A stretch of DNA of 64,000 bases, from positions 2,050,783 through 2,114,782 of the forward strand of contig JADCRB010000048.1 in assembly GCA_021464245.1 (NCBI GenBank), read 5' to 3'. The stretch's first letter is position 1. Each line of letters begins with the position of its first letter. Below the pieces are notes generated by a model that searched no databases, was not told the origin of the DNA, and saw nothing but the letters and a program-made list of their open reading frames with translations. Positions 40,375-54,512 of the stretch are shown here, piece by piece. This stretch comes from Carallia brachiata. Its lineage: Eukaryota; Streptophyta; Magnoliopsida; Malpighiales; Rhizophoraceae. The position numbers were made by a program, and so were the translations under genes.

Positions 40375-41286
40375 CAAGATTTGTGAACTATCACTTGGCA
40401 TAAAATGTTGTTTAATAAAGCTCTCCCACCACTACTTTGTATCTTCATCAACAAGAGAAGCTATAGCACCCGTGGGAGTGTAAAATTTAGAAGAGAGTAC
40501 TTTAAATCTATTTTGATCAGAAAGTCATGAATCTTTTTAGATGTTAACTTTTTACCCATCGCTAATTCTCCATCTATGTCCCATTTTTACAATGAACTTT
40601 GAATCAAGAATACTACGCGAAACGAAACTAGAATTATAACCCTATTAGCTTTAACAAAACATAAAAGAATTTCAATCCTTTGGGAACGCAATATTTCAAA
40701 GATTTTTAATTAATGATCTAAAAGATATGATCTACTTATGATTAACTTAGAGATAAGATGAAATTGCAATTTTGTGGTTTAAAAGTACACCCTTAGTTTT
40801 TAGTAGGTACATTTCATTTTCAAATAAAGTATCGAGTGGGAGTCACGTTAGGTAATTAGAAATTTATATGGGCTTGTATCGGACCAATAAAGTACTACCG
40901 TCTGCTAGGCTACAAATTACGGCTAACTGATTTTTTATTTTTATTTTTATTAATTGATTCTGTCAAAAATTTAAATTTAGACTTTCAAATTAAAAAATGA
41001 CTATAATACTAATTAAAATATAATTTATAGTATTTGTCCTTTCTATCTTTTACTTTTTTTTCTTTTTTCCACTCATCACGATTCCTCCGTGCCGTTTTAT
41101 CCACATATTCACCACAACCACATTGAATTATGTTTACGTTATTAAATAGTGATCATGAGACTGATATATACATTATAAATCAATTCAGATCAGATGATTT
41201 ATAATTTTTATTTCCAGACAGACTAGATCATCCGAGAAAAATATAACAAATAAAAAAGAAAATGAAGACAATGTCAAGAGCAAGCC

Positions 41287-41326
<40 letters not shown>

Positions 41327-44130
41327 AATTTTTTTTTTTACGGAAAGAGCGAGCCTTTACGATGGACTGGCAGTTGTACTAAACATTCCATCGTATCATT
41401 TGAAGGAATTTTTATTTTAATTTCTTTCTTTAAGTGACTGTAATTTACTTATAATTTTATACTATATAATAAGTGAGTTTATTTAAATAAAAAAATTAAA
41501 AATAATTTTTGAATAGTATTAGATTATAAGTTAGTTTTACTTCTTAAAAAAAGAGTAAAATTTACAATTATCATCATTTAATTATAAAAGCACATGAAAT
41601 GACTGCACCGTTTTTTAAAACCTGTGGTAGCTAGTATAGTATTTTGAGGGACCAGCTTCAGATCGATTGTGATTATATTATGTTAATGATTACGAACCTC
41701 AGATAGATGTTGCTTTAAGAAAAAAGGTTTTCTTGTACGAATTCTTTGGTGATCTAAGGAGTCGGCCGAGCAGGCCTCTCCCCTGATTGACATATACGTA
41801 AATTAAGAAATCTGGCTCTCATATCTGAAAAATTTTTCGGAAAATATAACTTAATTCCTCCCCAAAACATTCAAGATTTTTATTATAATGCATCATTAGC
41901 ATATTTAATCGAACGGTGGCAAGTCAACGAGAAGTTATCAAACCTATATAACTAAATGCCATCCTGCAGGAAAATTATGTAAGCATTTTCTTCACTTTTG
42001 CTTCGTGGTTTGAGTTTAATATATATTATTATTGGAATAACCTCTAGCAGAAAATACTCGATCATTGTTTTCATTTTGTAGAACAGTTAGCATTGTGATT
42101 TAATTTGCAAAGAGCCTCTAGAAAAAACGCAAATAGTTAGAATTTAGCTTTAAAGTAAATTTGAGTCAAGATTTAAGATCAAAAAAGGTTTTGAAATCAA
42201 GGCTCGCCTTTCAATTATTGAGGAATATCATATACACATATAGTGAGACTTTCTTCAACAATAAGACTAATAAATTTCCCTTTTTTTTTCCCATTTTTTG
42301 GTACATGACGAATAAAATTTCTTTAACTCCCAACTGAACAAGCTAGAATTTCCATTTTCATTGAGAGATCTGAAAGTGAGCACATGTGCCTGGGATTTGA
42401 AAAACATTTAATTGCTCAACATATAGTAATCTGTAATTCAACAATCTGAAATTCCTTCAGATGCACAACTGGTTAGCTAGTTTTTCGTTTTTAAAGCAAG
42501 GAGATTGCGGTAAGCATGTGCCTGAGAATCTTTTGAGGGGGAAAAGATGAAAAATAACAGAAAGATAGATGCTTAGACAATAGTCAAGCTAAAACAGTCG
42601 AGTGTAACATATCAATCAGTTGTACCCGTCAGGCAATAGTAAGTTCAATAAAGAGAATCATTTATAAAAGTCTGCTGATTTCTGCAGTGATTGCCGTGAT
42701 GCATATGCCCTTCCCCCTTCAACATATTGAAAAAATTATAGTTACAGTTGTAGTACTGGGCAAACAGCTGAGTTATGGTCGTCTCATCATGAAATCGACT
42801 TTCAGGCATTGTTGATGCTGGGAATTTTATACCCCATTTCGATTTCCAGGAGATGAATCAGTTTTTCGCTTGCGGGAAAGTTAAAAATGTCATAACCCAT
42901 AACTAAAATGGAACACCGTTGAAAGCATCAGAGAAGAGCTAGAGACATTCATAATCGATCTATATTCTACTTTGTTAAACCATATACATTCAATTAGCGG
43001 ACATCATTTTGTCAACTCTAGACAAAGAACCTAATCAAGTGATGACACGTTGTCGGTCAACTACGATTGAGTATGGTAAATCATCAGTCCTTATTAGAAC
43101 CAGCTTGAAAAGCTGATCAAACAAGAATAATTTTGTACTATATAAGCATAAATTAAACCGCGAGGTCAGGGCACTCATCCCCCTCCACAGTTCTGCAACT
43201 CTTTTGAACAAAAAAAAAAAAAAAAAGAGCATCCCACTACCTTTCTGTATATTTTTTCCCCATTAATTACTGATTCATTAAAAAAAAAAAAGTATAACAA
43301 GAGTATATAGTGATGCTGTCAAAAACTAGTTCTTATGCATTCTCATCCCATCCACAAGTAACTGTCGTAGGTATACGTGCTTATGGATAGTGACTCAAAT
43401 CATGAAGTTTTTGACTTGATCATATTAGTGTCTGGTCTTCAACAACTTAACTTTTGAGGTAAGACTCAGATATAGATCAAAAAATTGATTAATTTGATGA
43501 ATCTATTGAAACACGTAAATTTGAAGGTAAGACTTAGATGTAGATCAAGTGTTGCCATGTCTCTCTACGAGGAAGTGAATTCTCTATCCAATTCTCAAAG
43601 ATTTAATTTGACAAAATGACTATTAATTAAGGATTTTAATTACTGTTACAAAGTTCTTTTGTCCTCTAGCTAATAAAGCATTGCACACTAGACTAAAAGG
43701 TACTAGCCCCCATATGTTCTCCATTTGCTGCAATTCATACAAAACATAGAAATCTCAGCAGAGGTTAAAGGTTATTACAACCTATTATAAATCTGAATCT
43801 TGAACCTACCGATTAATTCAGAACTTATCGTGAACGAAGGAAAAGGTTTAGTGCAAGCATACCATGAAAGACAAAAAAAAAAATTTAAAATTTAAAATTT
43901 AAAATAAAAATTAAAAAAAATACAAGAAAGGCAAATCACCGATGGACATTAATTTCAAGATTGCTTCATTAATGTACAAGCATTTAATTTAAACGTTACA
44001 TTAAACTCGTTTGTTCCTTTTATTTTTCCTCTTGCACTAAGAATATTCAGGTATCTATCTGTATATAATTTAAGAAAAAAGATACATGGGCATTAAGAGA
44101 ACAACTTTCTGTTTATTGTTGCTATTTTTT
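40375..44130. other. Gene-free interval
   Basis: AT-rich. (ATT)n at 41288-41322. No domain-bearing frame was found on either strand. Confidence 0.55.
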
Positions 44131-44134
44131 AAAA

Positions 44135-44340
44135 TTTTTTTTGGGTTTTTGAACAGAAAAATTCACTTCGTTAATCAATAAAATATATAGGCTGCAAGAA
44201 ACTTGCATTAAAGTCTAATGATAAAAAATCAAAAGGGAATTTTCACAAACTCCTAGATTGCACACTGCAGAAAACAGAACCCCTAAACCAACTATCCCTG
44301 TAACCAGCCACTATCCAAATAATCGACGCAGGGATATGTA
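44135..44340 (-). repeat. LINE 3'-end-like fragment
   Basis: Minus strand reads CAAGTTTCTTGCAGC, then TTTTTCTGTTCAAAAAC and an A/T-rich tail, the style of plant L1 3' ends. The same signature occurs at 53415-53690. No coding part is preserved. Confidence 0.35.
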
Positions 44341-44409
44341 TTTTAACATCAAACAGCCAAATAGAAGTGACACATTCATAAAGTAGAGAGACAGACTTAT
44401 CTCTTATCT

Positions 44410-46341
44410 ATAATAGGATGGATAATATTATAGTATCTGATAATTTTTTTATTTTTGAATTAATCATTAAATAACTCATATTATTTTTAAAATATTTTAA
44501 AATTATTTAAATAAAGCCACTAAATTTTTTCTTAATAGAATTCCAGCTACGTAGCCAGTGACAGCACAATTCCAGTCCGAATGCTACACCAAGCCGCAAG
44601 ATTTCTTTTTTTTTTTTTTATTTGGTTCCAACAACCTAGCACAGTGATGTCTCCCTTTTTTATTTACAATTAACACCCACAATAGATTAATTAAGACAAG
44701 GACCAAATTATTTATGCGCGGTCAAGTTCCAAAAACTTGCTTAACTTCTTTTTTTTTTTCGCTTCCACTAGCTTCACCGTACATCCGTCACGATCAGAAC
44801 CAAGGGTCTTATAACTTCGTATGTCTGCAATTTTGATGCATATTAATTATGAAAACAAATTTAATGCAATCGTAAGCTATCTATTTATTTTTATTTAGTT
44901 ATCTAATTATTGACTCCATTAATTTTATGTTATTTCCGACGTGGAATTAAGACGCATAAAATCAAATTTTCTCCTCTTTTTATATATCGTAGTAAAGAAG
45001 GATTCAAAGGGAGTTGCAATTGGGAAAGAGTAAGATGCCAGTATTTCAAGCAACCATGACATTAGACCTGATTTGGTCACATCTTCAGAGATTCTAGAGA
45101 TTAGGATGAGAGGGACTGATCTATATGTGCACGCATAAACATTGTATGAAAATAGGGTAGCCAAAATTTTTTTAAAAAAAATTGAAACCTGACATAAAAA
45201 ATTTCAAAAAGTTTTAAAGTGTATTATGAGCTGTCAGATTGTTAAATTAAAAAAAAGATAAATTTTTTAATACCATTACATAGAATTGTGTTGCTTCTTT
45301 ATTACTTTTTAAATGAAGTCACGCAGTGATGCTAAAAAAAAAAAAAAAAGGAAGAAAAAAACAAATGGAAGATGTATAGCGATTTGAGTGAAGTTGCACA
45401 TAACTTGTTTGTCCATCTAAATATTATTTCGGGGCTCCCACTCGGGCTGGCTAAAACCCACACGCCAAGGAAACCCCAACGTTGAGAAAAATAATCCTAG
45501 CTGGCAAGACCATCGACCCTTCAACAACTACGTAAATTGTTTGAACACGCAAAAATACCTAGGTAAATCTGATTAATTACCATGTTACTAACTCTAAATA
45601 TATAGCAGGCATATTGCACAATTAATTTTATTAACGGTACAAAATTTACATCTCCGTTTTTTTTTTTTTTTTTTGGAAATGATACTCACGAGTACGGATA
45701 CAAAATAATTAAACGAAAATTCACTTATAAAAATGTCATCTTATAAAATAAATTCGAGCTTCCAATTTAATTTTATTTAAAGTTTTCCTATTGTGGTAGG
45801 TACGTAATGAAGCTTTCAAATTTTTGGTCCACAAAATTTTATACATGCGCTGAAAATTTGAGTATTGAATAATTTGAATTGAATTCATTTAGCTTCAATC
45901 AACATAGCATCTGAGATACTTTGCGAACGGCACGACACCCTAAGTGGCTAAGTGACATTCTATCGAATTTCTCTGGTCAATAGAAAGTACAATGCTAAGT
46001 GGACAAAAAAAAAAAAAGTAACAATGCTGGCTTTTATTTTCCAAGTTATAATAATAAATAAGGTTACAAATACTACACTTTCTTCAATTCTTGGTTTATT
46101 GGAGATTTAATAATTGACGTAAATTAACTTGTCTCCTACTGCAAGATTGGTTACTAAGATAATTCAGTGATCTTTTATATTGAGAAATTGATCAACGGAC
46201 AACCAGTCTCGTACTTAGACTATAATTGATTAAAATATTTTATTGAGACTTCTTAATTTTGTATTTGAATTCTAATAATTTTTTTCTTATTTTTTTGACC
46301 TTTCGACTTTTTTTTTTTACAAAACCAAAAAAAAAATGATC

Positions 46342-46378
<37 letters not shown>

Positions 46379-48422
46379 GTTAGCCCGGTGGTATATATGT
46401 CCAAGGGCTTGCGCACGAAAACTTGATCATGTCTAGATTCTAGCTGAACTTGAGTACAAGTTATGACCTTAATTATCAGATCACTTCAGAAAAGAAAAAT
46501 GGAGATCAATCTACTGTGTTTCTGTCTGGCTGAGCTTGGAAAGGGACTGTTTATACTTTATTTGTCATAATGGAATTGTCAATTGCTTCACTACACAATT
46601 TAAGGTAGCGCAATTTTAATAGAACTAATGTGTTCTTTGTGTTTTTAAATCATTTATAAGTACAGTACAAATTATAAATTCCAAGGTGATATACATTTTA
46701 TTCATCGGAGCGTTCGTTTTCTATACTTTTTTAGAATTAAGGTGGGGTAAATCCTGTAAAATTGTATATATACTTAACTTTGATTGTGAGATCTTAAAGT
46801 GTAGGAAAATTAATTAAAGAAACTATAATATTTTTTTTCTATGGTTAGAAGTCCTTATAAGACCAAAATACAGAAATTGATGCACATCTACCTTTAAAAA
46901 TAGGGTGAGTCAAGATAGATTTTCCCTAAAACTAGAATTTGGAAAAAATGCTTAGAATTAGCATTCGTCCAGATAACAAAAGAAGAAGTAGAACACTACT
47001 TTCGAACTTAATGCTTTACTAATACCCCCTTGGATGAGATAAGATAAACAATCAAGAACCAGCACTTAATGGGGAATGTAGCTAAATAATAAGGTGTAAC
47101 GCAATTTGGACCAGAGTTCTAGGTGGCCATACTGTATTGTCATACATTTTAGTCATATATTCAGTTATTTTAACAAAACACAAATTTCTTACAACCACAT
47201 ACATACTTTTTGAAACAAAAAAATAAATTGTAAATTTTTGTTGCACAAAATATAGCTGCTATTGTAAAATTTATAGATATTGTTGCATATTGTAAAAACA
47301 TATAGCGTTATAGTATGGTCACCAATATTTTTCCTTTAGATGAAATGAAAATGCAAAACTCAAATAGCTAGACTGCACTATACGGATAGCCATCACCCGA
47401 AGCAAGCAAAGAAAGAGAAGAATAATTTTTGAACATTCAACACTACAATTATGGTAATTACAAAGCAATGTATAAGGAATTGGAAATGTAAAAGGAGGTT
47501 TCGTTCAGGTCATCATGTGCTTTCCATCGTAGCCAAGTCATGGAAATTTCTAATCAATATAAAATATATTTCGGGATAATCACAGCCGTACCTTTTGTCT
47601 CCCACACTTTAAGCAACATTCAGATGTTTCAGTGGTGGCACAGACTCACACGCGAGCTCAAAATGTACTGTCGGTGGCCATCTAGCTTAGCTAGCATATG
47701 CGTGCAACAGTTTGCACACTGATTCAAATGCCAACACCAGAATGAACTCAAGGGATCACACTAAATAGGCCATAAAATCTTTTTTTTTTTTTGACATAAA
47801 CGTTGTAAAAAAATAATAATAAATAACAGACATGACAGTTGTTGATAATTTAACGGTGCAAAAGTTTGGCGAGGAAATTTTTTTGAGGAAAAATATTAAA
47901 GAGGAATCACTTACTTAAAATTGAGATCAAAGTGATATAATTAATTGTAATATAAATTTTTGATACTAAAATTTATAAAAATAAAAAATTAAATAAATTA
48001 TTAAATATAATTAAATGAATTACATATTATTAATATCTTTCTAATATAAATTCAAGTAATGGTCCTGTACATCTATTGCGTCTATTGCGGTCTTCCGGAC
48101 TTAAACTCTTAAAGTAGAGTCCTCTAAGAAGAGAAAACAATAAAAGAGAAGTGCAAGGCAAGAACTTAGATGCCAAAAAATGGAAGAAAGAAACGCATTA
48201 ACCAACAATATCTAAAGACCTACTTCTCAAAACAATATCAAAACGCAAGAGATACACATATAAGGACTTCAACGAGCATATCAGACGGTAATTAGAAATT
48301 AACGTAGCAACATCAAAAGCAGTGAAACATCAATCTTCAATTCCTCATCTTATTGTTCAAACGGGGACGCATTATGGAGAAATAAATGGTTTCCTTTTAT
48401 AGTCTAATATATAATTTTTGTT
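44410..48422. other. Gene-free interval
   Basis: Contains a (GT)n microsatellite at 46348-46374 followed by a SINE A-box-like TTAGCCCGGTGGTA without a clear B box. Several poly-A/T runs. The 3' UTR of the LBD gene is expected near 48300-48422. Confidence 0.5.
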
Positions 48423-49527
48423 TTAGCCAAAGAACGAGGCGTTTTCATTTGGGATGGTACCATAGCCGGCAGCACTGTTTTGTTGGGTGTACATGGAGGA
48501 AGAAGAAGAAGAAGCAGGAGGAAGAGTTGGAGAAAAAGGTGGCGGCGGTGGTGGTGGTGGAGGCGGTGGTGATGGGTCTGGCGGTGGTGCAGCAATGGAA
48601 ACCGCCGCAGCGGAAAGCAAAGCTACGTGGGAGGAAGGAATTACGCTTGATGCTTCCCTATATTTGTATTTCAGAATTTCGGTCCTTACGGCATTGAGTT
48701 CAGCTTGTAAAGATTGGACTTGCTGTTGCAGAGCTGAAATTGCACCCATGCATCCATAAACTGGATCTCTTAGCCTTACGTTAGCCTCATAAACTAGACT
48801 ATTGGCTGCATCAGCCCGTTGGCTCTCTGGTACCTCCTGTTAATTATTTACCATATATCTTCTTGTAAATAACTAAAGCAAAACAAAGAAAATGTAAATA
48901 AAGCAAAAAAAATTTATGGGTTTTTTACCATTAGCATCTTGGAGACGTTGCTGGCCCCAAAGACTTTGTGAACAGATGCAAATTTCTGGGGCTCGTGTGG
49001 AGAAAAATATGGAGAAAAGGGGCATTCTTGGGCACATCTCCTTCTTAAAAGCTTGCAGGCAGCGCAAGGAGTGATAGTATTTAGGATTCCAGGAGGACCC
49101 AACATGTGTCTTCTTCCCATTTGTGAAGAGGCATCTGCTTCTCTTTTAATCTTCTTTCCTATCTCATCATATATCTCCCTATATGTAGAGGATCAGATTC
49201 ATGTAAGCAAAACCCAAAACACTTTAACACTTGAATTTTCACTAATTCACATATATATGTATGTGAGAAGTCATTGAGTAACATGGAAAAATACTCATTC
49301 AGCCTAATGAAAAGCAGCTTGTTTATATATTAGTTAGCAAAAAATATAGAAAGGCAATAAGACACGCCTGTCCAGGGTTGAGCCTTGGGATTTGACGGCA
49401 GACTTAAAAAGCTTCCTACAAATGCTTTACGGCCAATCATTCCAGATTGCATCGTTTAGAAGTTAGAACCTTAACTGGAGAGAGAGAGAGGGAGAACAAA
49501 ACTGACTTCTTACCTTTCTCTGGACAT
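48423..49527 (-). CDS. LBD15: LOB-domain transcription factor, LBD15-like, intact, 3 exons
   Basis: Plant-specific nuclear DNA-binding regulator of the AS2/LBD family. Exons on the minus strand: 49527-49514 (only 14 nt), 49178-48929, 48836-48423, all GT-AG, giving 225 residues, close to Arabidopsis LBD15. Exon 1 encodes MSRE and splits an Arg codon. Exon 2 starts EIYDEIGKKIKREAD and carries the LOB domain zinc motif CAACKLLRRRCAQEC (CX2CX6CX3C) and the GAS block (KFASVHKVFGASNVSKMLM). Exon 3 adds EVPESQRADAANSLVYEANV, RLRDPVYGC and a leucine-zipper-like helix (ISALQQQVQSLQAELNAV). The C-terminus holds a poly-Pro run, Ser repeats and ends NASFFG. The tiny first exon makes the start easy to miss; a shorter start at MGRRHM would lose the N-terminal extension. 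Class I LBD15 relation is inferred from memory of the family. Confidence 0.92.
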
Positions 49528-52500
49528 TCAGGCATGCCCCTCTCTTAGTATCAAGACGAAATAGCTCAGGGAAAGAGATAGGCAGAGAGGGAGGGGAGCT
49601 GGAGGAGATAGAAATGGAAGGAAAGAAGAAAGGAAAATAAAAGCAGCAAGATGGTGCTTATAAGGCAAGATAACAGGGATAATACAATGTAAGTGGACCA
49701 GCACCTTATATGCCAATAATTAAAAGAATTTATAAGCCTGGAGGGAATAAATATTAAGCGACTGAAATGAGAAGCTAATTTCTTGTTTGTTTTAGATTGT
49801 TTGTTTGTGTTTTGGTAACCTCTGATATGATTGATGTTTCACCGAGGATTTTATATGAGAATTCCACTCCAGGTTGTTTGTCTTATAGCTTGTACTGCTT
49901 ACGGAGAGAACCCCAGTAGAGAGAGGGAGAGTTTGCGTCCTTTAAATGTCAGCTCTCCCACAGTCTAATCGCTTGCTCATGTGTCAGTCCTTAAATTAAA
50001 TGTGTTTTGACTTTTTGTGAATGCTTAACACATTCATGGCTGCATGTGGTTTTTGCTTCTTTCTCAGGTCAGACCAGGAGTGAACTGGCTAGCTAATTCT
50101 GTAGTCTTTAGTCTTACAGGGTAAAGTGTTTCGTATGTTAAAAGTTTTAAGTCAATAAATGGTGACATTCAGAAATTATAAGATATGTTCCCATAGTTTA
50201 TTACTGGTGAGATTTATATTTCTGATAAACTTTTTTTTTAAGATGTTAAGTTTGACTAACTCATAATATAAGGAAACTTGAATTACCTGCTGATTTGATT
50301 TCAATTTTAAAAGCTGACATATTTATTATAACTTTACCAAAAAGAACTATTACGTGAAGATGTCTTTTAGTGGTTGATTAACTATTTTTATTCTGTGGTT
50401 GTTCTCTATTCTGTGGTTGTTCTCTAATTCTTCATTTATTCATAAAACAAAAAAAAAAAATTCCATATATTAGTCCCTGCCCGCACTATTATTGGATTGA
50501 ATTGATGGGCTAAATTGGCGAGTACAAATAATTGATGTCATGCTAAATAATACTGTGAAATCTTACATCTAATTAAAAGTTTAAACCAATACGTAGTAAT
50601 GTCCTTATATTTTATTGATATGTGATTTACACTCTTAAGATCAGCATATATAAACTAGTTATTACAGAATGGTTCAAGTGAGAAAGAGGATGATCAAAAC
50701 GAACTGTACTTAGTTTGTTAAGGGTAGGCCTAGCTAGGCATGTTAGTTTCTTGTCAATATCAAGAACCCACCATCATTAAAAAGACCATATCTGGGATCC
50801 ATCTCCAAATTTGAAATTTGATATTTAATATACCAGAATCACCGTGTAGAATCCGCAATCCGTTCTTTGAAGATGGCTAAAATTGGTGACACCGAACGCA
50901 GACGCCTTCAGGCCTCCTCAAGTCTCACCTACATTTTCACAAACGGAAAGCCTTACTTTTTTAAGAATATTGCAAATTTTCTTTGATTTTGGCTACTTGA
51001 AGATACCTTATTAATTTCTCAAAAACGAATAAGATTTTGAAATATATTCATTGATGACATTGGCACTGGAGAACCCATATGGAACCAATTGATAAAAAGG
51101 AAAAGAAATTTTTGTTGGCTTTTTCGAGCCAAAGAACCGTAAAATTGCATTGGAGAAAAGGTCGGCTTTGGCCATGAATGAAGATTGTAGCAACAAAGCC
51201 TGTCACCCCCTTAAAAATAAAAATAAAAAGAAAAATAAAAAGAAAAAGCCATGTCCACAAAAAATTAACCAACGCAAAAGGGGTGCTCCTGATTCTAAAA
51301 GGGTGTCTTTAATTTCAGAATTGACCTCTGGGGGAATGTCAGATGTCGCCATGGTTCTTGTTAGGCCGCCTTGATTTTGAGAAAGGGTTATATCAAATTT
51401 GGTGATGAAAGTGAGGGGAGTGAAACGAAAGGGCATTTACATGGAAAGGATTAATTTATGTGTTAGATTTGCTTCGACTTTAAGGAAATGGCACAATCCA
51501 TTTCTTGTTTGACCCGTATTTTGAGGCTAATAAGTCGCCCCGTTGTTCTCTCATTGCCAGCCTAACTTTCTCTTCCTCCTTCTTGCATCAAAACCCAGAG
51601 CTCTAACCCCCACATGATCATGAAATTAATCTACAATTTCGTCAAGCAGTCAAGCACTTGATCTCCAAAAAACAAAACCCTAATCAAACCCTCAAAAAGA
51701 CCCCGTCTCATTTCATGGTCTTCAAATACATTGCATAATTTTCAACTTATAATACCGAACAAACATTTTCAAGGACTCAAAAAAAAAAAAAAAAAAAGAA
51801 GAACACAACAATGAACAAACATTCGTTCCAAATCTCCGAGGTCAAATTCCACGGTAGCTATATCCAAAGAAATTAACCCTTTCCTGTACATGCACTTGGG
51901 GCACAATTGTGACTATCACCAAACCACTGTACCCGAGTCATCCTCCTAAATCCCTTTGAATCCTTAATTTCCCTTTGGGTCGCGGGTGATGAGAATGACA
52001 TAGCCAGGTGTCGGGTGAAATAAGTTAGAACATTTGATGGAATCAACGACAGCAAATTGTGTTTTATTTTCTCTGGACTCGTAGGATCCCCCTTAGCAAA
52101 GAAAGCCCCTTAAAAAAAAAAGGTTGAGCGTATACCATGTAAGGAAAGTTTACCAAACCAAACCAAACCTTGACCCGGAGAAGGGTATGATTTATTACGT
52201 TGTTAGTCCAACTATTGACTGGTGAGCTCCTTTTTTTTATCTTCTCTAAAAAATAATTAATGATTTTATATTGTATAAAATTTAGTTGAATATTATTAAA
52301 AAAGACTTTTAACCACATATATGTAACAAGTAATAGTACAATAGTATAATCATACAAAATAAAAATGTTAATAATTTCATTTTTTAATCTGATTATTTCA
52401 CCAAATGAAACTATACATAATTGGTTTACCCATTTTTCTCGGTCTGACTACTGTTCAATCTAGTCCAATTCGGAAAACTATGAATACAAGAGGTTTCATC

Positions 52501-53400
52501 CCACCATTTTTCTTTTGACCAAAAAAAAAAAGTTTTATTAATATATAAGTAATTCACTACCTACAGTAAAGACCATTTCCTGAAATGTCCTTGGTCTAAA
52601 AAGTAAATTACGAAAGAAAAGAGGAAATCCTTTCGAGAAAATTTTTTGGAAAAAAAAATTTCCACTTAAAAATTACAATTTCATCTTATTAGTCTTTCAC
52701 GAAATCGATGCAAGAGATATATTAAAATATTAAATTTCTATTTTCACTTTATTAATATTATTTATTAGTTGGAAATTTTGATAGATAACTTCATTGATAA
52801 TAATTTTCCACATAAACTATAGTAAAATATGTATGGGTTTATTATTAGGGTATAATATATGTTAATTGGTTTTAATTATAGTTATTAATAAAAAGTTTGA
52901 TATTTGGAACCTAATAAAAAGTTTGATTTCACAAGCCCATTTCTATACGAAATAACCTCGAGTAAAAATTGAGTTCTAATAAGAACGTGGGCTGGTACAA
53001 GTAAAATATTAAGTTAATTCTATCCAAAAAAAAAAATTAGCACCTACTATTTTGGTATAAAATTACTCTAGTTAATTAAAAAAAATAAGACATGAGTCTT
53101 AATTGTACATAAAATAAGATAATCGATGTATGAAATTTATATATGATATGAGGAAAAATTTAATATGTATTTTAAACTAAATGAAGAGTTCAATATATTC
53201 AATCCATATGTCATCTAAAAGCATAAATTAAGAGGGACTATAAAATAATGATCAATTTGGGTATTTGTGGTTCCTGAAACCCAGCGTTTTTTGTTATATT
53301 TTTGAAGTTGCTTTTGCTTGCATTTATCCCAAAACAAAAAAGAAAAATAGAGATTTTAATTTTGTTGTCATGTCATCTAATGAAAGTTTGCCACTCAAAA
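49528..53400. other. Intergenic region upstream of LBD15-like gene
   Basis: The 5' leader next to the gene is purine-rich (GAGAGAGAGAGGGAGAAC just upstream of the splice region, and GGAGGGGAGCTGGAGGAG near 49590). Beyond about 50 kb no gene is supported. Lys-rich frames around 51200 come from an AAAAATAAAAAG run. Confidence 0.5.
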
Positions 53401-53414
53401 ATTTGTCAAGAAAT

Positions 53415-53690
53415 TAAAATTTTTTTTTTTTTGTGAACAGAAATTTTAATTTTCCTTATCCTTGGAGTTAAAAAATTGCAGAAACATGCTGCAAGAAACT
53501 TGTATTAAAACCCGACAAGACACTCCGGAACACAGAGGACTTTCCACAAGAGCCCAGAGCGATGAGCTTAGAACAACACACCACTTTGGAATCCAGCCCT
53601 TTCCAGCCCTTTTCTTCTGCTGCGACATACCTTCGAACGAATTGCCAAGCACCACCCATTCAGAGGCACATAAAAAACCAGAAAATTTTT
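53415..53690 (-). repeat. LINE 3'-end-like fragment
   Basis: Minus strand contains TTAATACAAGTTTCTTGCAGC, then AATTTCTGTTCACAAAAAA, as at 44135. Upstream G-rich sequence has no intact frame. Read as a truncated L1 3' end; low certainty. Confidence 0.35.
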
Positions 53691-54509
53691 TATAATTATG
53701 TTAGTAATAATAAGGAAAAAATAAATAAAATATAGATGCAACAAAATAAAATAAATAATATACATAAAATCTGAAACGTATAAACATATTATTTTTAATA
53801 ATAAATTTGCGCTCTCATGTACAAAATAGTCATAGTGCAACAGTTATGATGATGACTATCATTTAGGATACGACAGATTTTCTTATTAGTATACATTTTA
53901 CAAGTAAGATAACAGAAACAGTACAAACTTGAATAACCCAATAAATTTTAGAATGTAAGTAGGAGAAAAAGAGTGTGGACATATCTCTTGAAGAAAACTG
54001 ATTGATCTTATTATAGTAATATGGGTATAAAGTCATATAAAAAAATAATAAGCATTAAATTAGGTTAATGGTCATAACAACTAATTTTCTAACAATCTGT
54101 AATGATTGTAATGACGACTCTTTAACGGCCAAAAACGACTACTTAAAAAAGTTACTTTAACCGAAATCTTTGAATGGTCTAAAAAAATTGGGTCTAAAAG
54201 TGGACCAGCCAAGACCTATCCACCGCATAGGGTCGCATAAGTATGCTCATATAGGGTTTAGGTTTAGGTTGCACGAGACTTTTGATAGTTTTTTATTTTA
54301 TAAAGTATAAGGAAGATGTTGGTTTATAAATATATAAAACTTAACTTCTCTTTCTTATGTAGATTTTAATCTCTATTTATATTTTTTTATTAAGTAATAC
54401 TTGACTTTTTTTTCATGTGAGATTCAAAATTTTTAAAATACCCTTTATATTCAACAAATTATACAAGGACAAACACCCTAGATTTGCCTACAACAATCAA
54501 CCTGCACAC
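53691..54509. other. AT-rich intergenic stretch
   Basis: Nothing recognised. Confidence 0.5.
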
Positions 54510-54512
54510 TTA

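Noticed and set aside
46348..46420. SINE head at TTAGCCCGGTGGTA
   Set aside because: No acceptable B box follows and no tail or flanking repeat; too weak.
48386..48759. Gly-rich plus-strand frame opposite the LBD gene
   Set aside because: It is the antisense of the poly-Pro/Ser region of the LBD15-like exon 3.
51150..51374. Lys-rich 74-aa frame
   Set aside because: Generated by an AAAAATAAAAAG low-complexity run; no supporting features.
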